Of a stretch of 9,239 nucleotides of DNA, positions 6,641 through 9,239 are shown piece after piece. The DNA is from Acetobacteraceae bacterium (lineage in GTDB: Bacteria > Pseudomonadota > Alphaproteobacteria > Acetobacterales > Acetobacteraceae), in assembly GCA_947462945.1 (NCBI GenBank), contig CANHTE010000027.1:1-9239 (forward strand), read 5' to 3'. Both the position numbers and the translations under genes were made by a program. The notes beneath the pieces are model-generated. The model saw only the letters and a list, made by a program, of their open reading frames with translations, ran no database searches and was not told the origin of the DNA. Position 1 is the stretch's first letter. The number at the start of each line of letters is the position of its first letter.

Positions 6641-6720
6641 GGGTGCTGTGAAGCAGCGCGGCGCGGCCATAGCAAGATGTCGTTTGCGTGACGCGGCTTT
6701 GCTCGGGCAGAAGCCAGGGC
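6641..6720. promoter_or_regulatory. Divergent intergenic region between the amidohydrolase gene and tadA
   Basis: This 80-bp gap separates two genes that point away from each other, so it should hold promoters for both the minus-strand hydrolase-rluB-rsmD unit and tadA. I cannot pick out a convincing -35/-10 pair on either strand. On the minus strand a weak TATGGC-like hexamer lies about 30 nt before the ATG. tadA has only a weak AGGGC-type Shine-Dalgarno. The assignment rests on gene orientation, not on a recognised motif. Confidence 0.35.
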
Positions 6721-7161
6721 ATGACACCGATGGAAATCGCGCTGGAGGAAGCGCAAGCGGCGGCGGAGCGCGGCGAAGTGCCGGTGGGCGCCGTCATCAC
6801 CGATGCGCGCGGCGCAGTGCTGGCCCGCGCCGGCAATCGCGTGGAGGAGCGGCGCGACCCCTCGGCCCATGCGGAAATGCTGGCGCTGCGGGCGGCGGCG
6901 GGCCTGCGCGGCGAGAAGCATCTGGCCGATGCCACGCTCTGGGTCACGCTGGAGCCCTGCGCCATGTGTGCGCAATCGGCCTCCCTGTTTCGCGTGGCGC
7001 GGGTGGTCTTTGCTGCCTATGACCCCAAGGGCGGCGGCGTGGAGCATGGCGCGCGCGTCTTCGCCCACCCGCAATGCAACCACGCGCCGGAAGTGGTGGG
7101 CGGCGTGCGGGAGAGCGAGGCAGCCGCCCTGCTGCGTGAGTTCTTCGCCGCGCGGCGCTGA
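6721..7161 (+). CDS. tadA: tRNA-specific adenosine deaminase TadA
   Basis: TadA deaminates adenosine 34 to inosine at the wobble position of tRNA-Arg(ACG), allowing one tRNA to read CGU, CGC and CGA. The 146-residue length is about right, and it has the zinc-dependent cytidine/deoxycytidylate deaminase fold. The motif HAEM (His50 zinc ligand, Glu52 proton shuttle) is followed by LEPCAMCAQS (Cys80 and Cys83 zinc ligands). The N-terminal EEAQAAAERGEVPVGAVI (9-26) is family-typical, as is the tail with PEVVGGV and LLREFF. The ATG at 6721 yields the standard N-terminus; an in-frame upstream ATG at 6688 would add 11 atypical residues. In the 'GA.DPK.GA' region this protein has AAYDPKGGGVEHGA, so DPK is retained. 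Other nucleoside or guanine deaminases share the zinc motif, but the overall pattern favours TadA. It converges on the asparaginase gene with a 7-nt gap. Confidence 0.92.
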   Translation: MTPMEIALEEAQAAAERGEVPVGAVITDARGAVLARAGNRVEERRDPSAHAEMLALRAAAGLRGEKHLADATLWVTLEPCAMCAQSASLFRVARVVFAAYDPKGGGVEHGARVFAHPQCNHAPEVVGGVRESEAAALLREFFAARR

Positions 7162-7168
7162 GCGCGCC

Positions 7169-8107
7169 TCACTCCGCGTGAATGGCGGTGTGGGGTGCCT
7201 CACCCGCGCGCCACCAGCCGCGATACATCCCCTCCGTGCCGAAGGGCAGCGCCACGCGGCCCATCGCATCCACTGCGATCAATCCGCCGCGCCCGCCCGC
7301 TTCCGGCACGCGCAGCAGCGCCACTTCCGAGGTGGCTTCCTCCAGCGATTTGCCGGCCAGGCGCATCAGGGCCGCGATTTCATGCGCCGCCACGCAGCGC
7401 ATGAAGGCCTCGCCCGTGCCGGTGCAGGAAACCGCGACATGCCCGTCAGCCCATGTGCCGGCGCCGAGGATGGGCGTATCGCCCACGCGGCCAGCGCGCT
7501 TGTTCGTCATGCCGCCCGTGGACGTCGCTGCCGCCAACGCGCCGTGGCGGTCCCGTGCGACGGCGCCGATGGTGCCCATCTTCGCGGGCAGGTCGTGATC
7601 GAGGGAGACGGTCTGTGCGGCCTGCGCGGCGATAAGTTGCGCGCGGCGATGCTCGGTCTCGAAATAGGCGGGGGGTTCCATCGCCAGGCCTTGGGCGGCC
7701 GCGAACGCATCCGCCGCAGCACCCGCCAGCAGGACATGCGGCGTGGCCCGCATCACCGCCTGGGCGGCGAGGATGGGGTTGCGGATGCGCGTGACACCCG
7801 TCACGGCCCCTGCCTGGGCCGCGCCCGCTTGAGATGGGCTGGTCATCAGCGCCGCATCCATCTCGATACTGCCCGCGGCCGTGAAGGTGGCGCCATGCCC
7901 GGCATTGAACAGGGGGCAATCCTCCAGGCTCATCGCGGCCGCCACCACCGCTTCTTCCGCGCTGCCCCCGGCGGCAAGGATGGCGCCGCCCGCCTGGAGC
8001 GCGGCCTCCAGCGCGGCGCGGGTGGCTGCCTCCGTCTCAGGGGTCAGATCATCGCGCCGGATGGTGCCGGCGCCGCCATGAATGGCGAGGGTCCAGTTAT
8101 CTTGCAT
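7169..8107 (-). CDS. iaaA: Isoaspartyl peptidase / L-asparaginase (Ntn-hydrolase, plant-type)
   Basis: This 312-residue precursor belongs to the Ntn-hydrolase asparaginase family (IaaA/EcAIII type). It autocleaves into alpha and beta chains and hydrolyses beta-aspartyl dipeptides and, more weakly, L-asparagine. Evidence: the N-terminal WTLAIHGGAGTI (5-16), FNAGHGATFTAAGSIEMDA (67-85), the autocleavage site KMGTIGAVARD (Gly178/Thr179, Thr179 being the N-terminal nucleophile after processing), and STGGMTNKRAGRVGDTPILG (196-215), which holds the second Thr and the substrate-binding Arg and Asp. No signal peptide is seen, so the enzyme should be cytoplasmic. The ATG at 8107 gives the conserved N-terminus but has no recognisable Shine-Dalgarno. 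The gene is separated from the Bug gene by 81 nt containing a strong inverted repeat, so it may have its own promoter. The name iaaA is by family, not experiment. Confidence 0.94.
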   Translation of the reverse strand: MQDNWTLAIHGGAGTIRRDDLTPETEAATRAALEAALQAGGAILAAGGSAEEAVVAAAMSLEDCPLFNAGHGATFTAAGSIEMDAALMTSPSQAGAAQAGAVTGVTRIRNPILAAQAVMRATPHVLLAGAAADAFAAAQGLAMEPPAYFETEHRRAQLIAAQAAQTVSLDHDLPAKMGTIGAVARDRHGALAAATSTGGMTNKRAGRVGDTPILGAGTWADGHVAVSCTGTGEAFMRCVAAHEIAALMRLAGKSLEEATSEVALLRVPEAGGRGGLIAVDAMGRVALPFGTEGMYRGWWRAGEAPHTAIHAE

Positions 8108-8146
8108 AGGAGCAGATTACCGCAGGGACGACTGAATCCCAACGAA

Positions 8147-8176
8147 CGGCGGCCGGGGCCTCGGCCCCGGCCGCCG
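8147..8176 (-). terminator. Perfect 14-bp inverted repeat, probable terminator after the Bug gene
   Basis: CGGCGGCCGGGGCC (8147-8160) and its exact reverse complement (8163-8176) are separated by only TC, giving an extremely stable G/C hairpin (effectively 13 bp with a 4-nt loop). It begins 12 nt after the Bug stop codon in the minus-strand direction. On that strand an A-run precedes it and only an interrupted T-run (TTCGTT) follows. The best T-run (five T, 8184-8188) is on the plus-strand side, where no gene ends. Terminator function for the minus strand is therefore likely but not textbook; the hairpin could instead be a dispersed repeat or a 3'-end stabiliser. Confidence 0.55.
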
Positions 8177-8188
8177 GAGGCCCTTTTT

Positions 8189-9163
8189 CTAGCCCCCCGG
8201 CCGCAGCCCCAACTCCCGCACGGTTTCGATTTCCTGTGCGTTCACCAGCATCGCGTCATTCGCGTAATTCTCGCTGTCCAGATAGCGCACCGGCATGTCG
8301 AAGCGCGCCAGCACCGCCAGATGCTGCGGGTCATGCACGGCGAGCTTGAAGGCATCATGGATGATGTTGACGATGGCGGGCGGCGTGCCACGCGGGGCGG
8401 CGATGCCATAGGCGCTTTCGGCCACCACATCATGCCCCAATTCGCGGAAGGTGGGCACATCGGGGAAGCGGGCTGCGCGCTGGGACATCCATAGCCCCAG
8501 CGGCCGCACGCGGCCTTCCAGCGCCATATCCGCCCAGGCCGAGGTCTCGGCGGAGAAATGGATCTGGCCGCCCAACAGGTTTTGCAAATTGGGCGCTGCC
8601 CCCCGGAAGGGCACCGAGGTCCACTCGATGCCGAGCATCCGGGCCAGGCGCGTCATCGCCACATCGGTCGTATTGGCGCCGGGCGTGCCGTAGAACAGGG
8701 CGCCGGGGTTGGCGCGGGCGTGGTCCAGCAATTCGCGCATGCTCCGCCAGGGCGCGTCTGGGCGCACGACCACGCCGCCCATATACCCCACCAGCCGGAT
8801 CACCCAGGTGAAATCCTGCAAGGGATCAAAGGGCGGGGCCATGTTTTGGGCGCGCATCATGGCCGGCATGCGGAAGATGCCATTGGGCATCTGGCTCAAC
8901 GTATAGCCATCCGGCCGCGCCTCACGCGCCAGGGCTTGGGCGCCCAAAGTGCCGGAGGCGCCGGGCTTGTTCTCCACAATGATGGGTTGGCCCAGATGGC
9001 GGGACGCCACCTCGCAGACCATGCGCATCTGGATGTCGGTGGCACCCCCGGGCGTCCAGGGCACATAGACGCGCAGCGGCTTATCCGGAAAGCGCGACTG
9101 CGCGAGCGCGAGGGAGGGGGCAACGAGGCCTGCGGCCAAGGTGGCGCGGCGCGTGACGTTCAT
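8189..9163 (-). CDS. Bug/TctC-family periplasmic solute-binding protein
   Basis: This 324-residue secreted binding protein is of the Bug (TctC-like) family; members capture carboxylates or other small ligands, in some cases for tripartite tricarboxylate transporters. A signal peptide is visible: basic MNVTRRA, hydrophobic core LAAGLVAPSLALA, and an Ala-x-Ala site with likely cleavage after Ala21. RR at 5-6 gives a weak Tat resemblance (TRRATL). The mature protein shows Bug signatures: FPDKPLRVYVPWTPGGATD (25-43), LGQPIIVENKPGASGTLGAQ (58-77), PDGYTL, VPFRGAAPNLQNLLGGQIHF, FPDVPTFRELG and YGIAAPRGTPPAIV. The start at 9163 is fixed by a strong Shine-Dalgarno and the signal peptide; the frame is open 23 codons further upstream but with no signal-like features. 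No TctA/TctB membrane genes are in view. Ligand unknown; such orphan binding proteins are often amplified in soil and water proteobacteria. Confidence 0.93.
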   Translation of the reverse strand: MNVTRRATLAAGLVAPSLALAQSRFPDKPLRVYVPWTPGGATDIQMRMVCEVASRHLGQPIIVENKPGASGTLGAQALAREARPDGYTLSQMPNGIFRMPAMMRAQNMAPPFDPLQDFTWVIRLVGYMGGVVVRPDAPWRSMRELLDHARANPGALFYGTPGANTTDVAMTRLARMLGIEWTSVPFRGAAPNLQNLLGGQIHFSAETSAWADMALEGRVRPLGLWMSQRAARFPDVPTFRELGHDVVAESAYGIAAPRGTPPAIVNIIHDAFKLAVHDPQHLAVLARFDMPVRYLDSENYANDAMLVNAQEIETVRELGLRPGG

Positions 9164-9170
9164 GCGGGGC

Positions 9171-9177
9171 TTCCTCC
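9171..9177 (-). promoter_or_regulatory. Ribosome binding site of the Bug-family gene
   Basis: GGAGGAA on the minus strand sits 7 nt before the ATG at 9163. It is the strongest Shine-Dalgarno in the window and supports this start over the longer in-frame extension. Confidence 0.8.
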
Positions 9178-9189
9178 GTTTCGAGGAAG

Positions 9190-9233
9190 CTTGCGGGTTT
9201 TGGACGAGGCGGCGCAACACGCCGCCTCGCAAG
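9190..9233. repeat. Inverted repeat upstream of the Bug-family gene
   Basis: GAGGCGGCG (9206-9214) and CGCCGCCTC (9220-9228) form a perfect 9-bp stem with a CAACA loop. Flanking CTTGC (9190-9194) and GCAAG (9229-9233) can add a second stem across an 11-nt one-sided bulge. There is no T-run after it on either strand, so a simple terminator is not clear. It lies 27 nt before the Bug start codon and ends at the window edge. It may be a leader hairpin, an operator-like site, or the end of the neighbouring gene. Confidence 0.5.
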
Positions 9234-9239
9234 TGCAGC

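Noticed and set aside
6803..8494. A 563-codon plus-strand open frame across tadA, the asparaginase gene and the Bug gene end
   Set aside because: It runs out of frame through tadA and antisense to two clear genes; its product shows no recognisable domain.
1..9239. Mobile element, CRISPR, toxin-antitoxin, phage or defence island
   Set aside because: No transposase, integrase, terminal inverted repeats, regularly spaced repeats or defence-family domains are visible. Apart from the rluB repeat, the genes share composition and tight spacing.

Overview
The window is high-GC DNA (roughly two thirds or more G+C by eye) with strong G/C preference at third codon positions. It most likely comes from an alphaproteobacterium of the Acetobacteraceae (Roseomonas-like) or a close relative. 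This is an inference from base composition, the endonuclease-type MutL, the rsmD/rluB/tadA neighbourhood and a stand-alone Bug-family binding protein. Coding density is very high: nine complete genes plus one 5'-truncated gene, and no gap above about 85 bases between genes.

Left part (1-2723, + strand): the 3' end of pgi (glucose-6-phosphate isomerase), a small VOC-family (glyoxalase/bleomycin-resistance fold) protein, and mutL. The stop and start codons overlap (ATGACTGA, then GTGA), so the three are almost certainly one translationally coupled unit. MutL carries the DQHA-x2-E-x4-E endonuclease motif, so it is the nicking type used by bacteria without MutH.

Middle part (2672-6640, - strand): in transcription order, a class I glutamine amidotransferase-like hydrolase (PuuD/peptidase C26 family), rluB (23S rRNA pseudouridine synthase), rsmD (16S rRNA m2G966 methyltransferase), a GT4-type glycosyltransferase and a protein of unknown function. 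Genes touch or overlap except for a 79-nt spacer before rsmD. The last gene runs tail-to-tail into mutL with a 52-nt overlap. The N-terminus of rluB contains two in-frame copies of a palindrome-rich 57-nt repeat. This is the most unusual feature in the window.

Right part: tadA (tRNA A34 deaminase, + strand) diverges from the hydrolase gene and converges on an isoaspartyl peptidase/L-asparaginase (- strand). Upstream of that lies a perfect 14-bp inverted repeat, probably a terminator, then a secreted Bug/TctC-type solute-binding protein (- strand) with a strong Shine-Dalgarno. A second hairpin lies at the window edge.

Functionally, tadA, rluB and rsmD form an RNA-modification neighbourhood serving translation. 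The asparaginase, the amidohydrolase and the Bug protein are accessory catabolic or uptake genes. I see no mobile element, CRISPR array, tRNA, rRNA, toxin-antitoxin pair or defence system, and nothing that amounts to a new multi-gene system. The observations worth checking are the in-frame repeat in rluB, the unknown gene paired with the glycosyltransferase, and a few inverted repeats.
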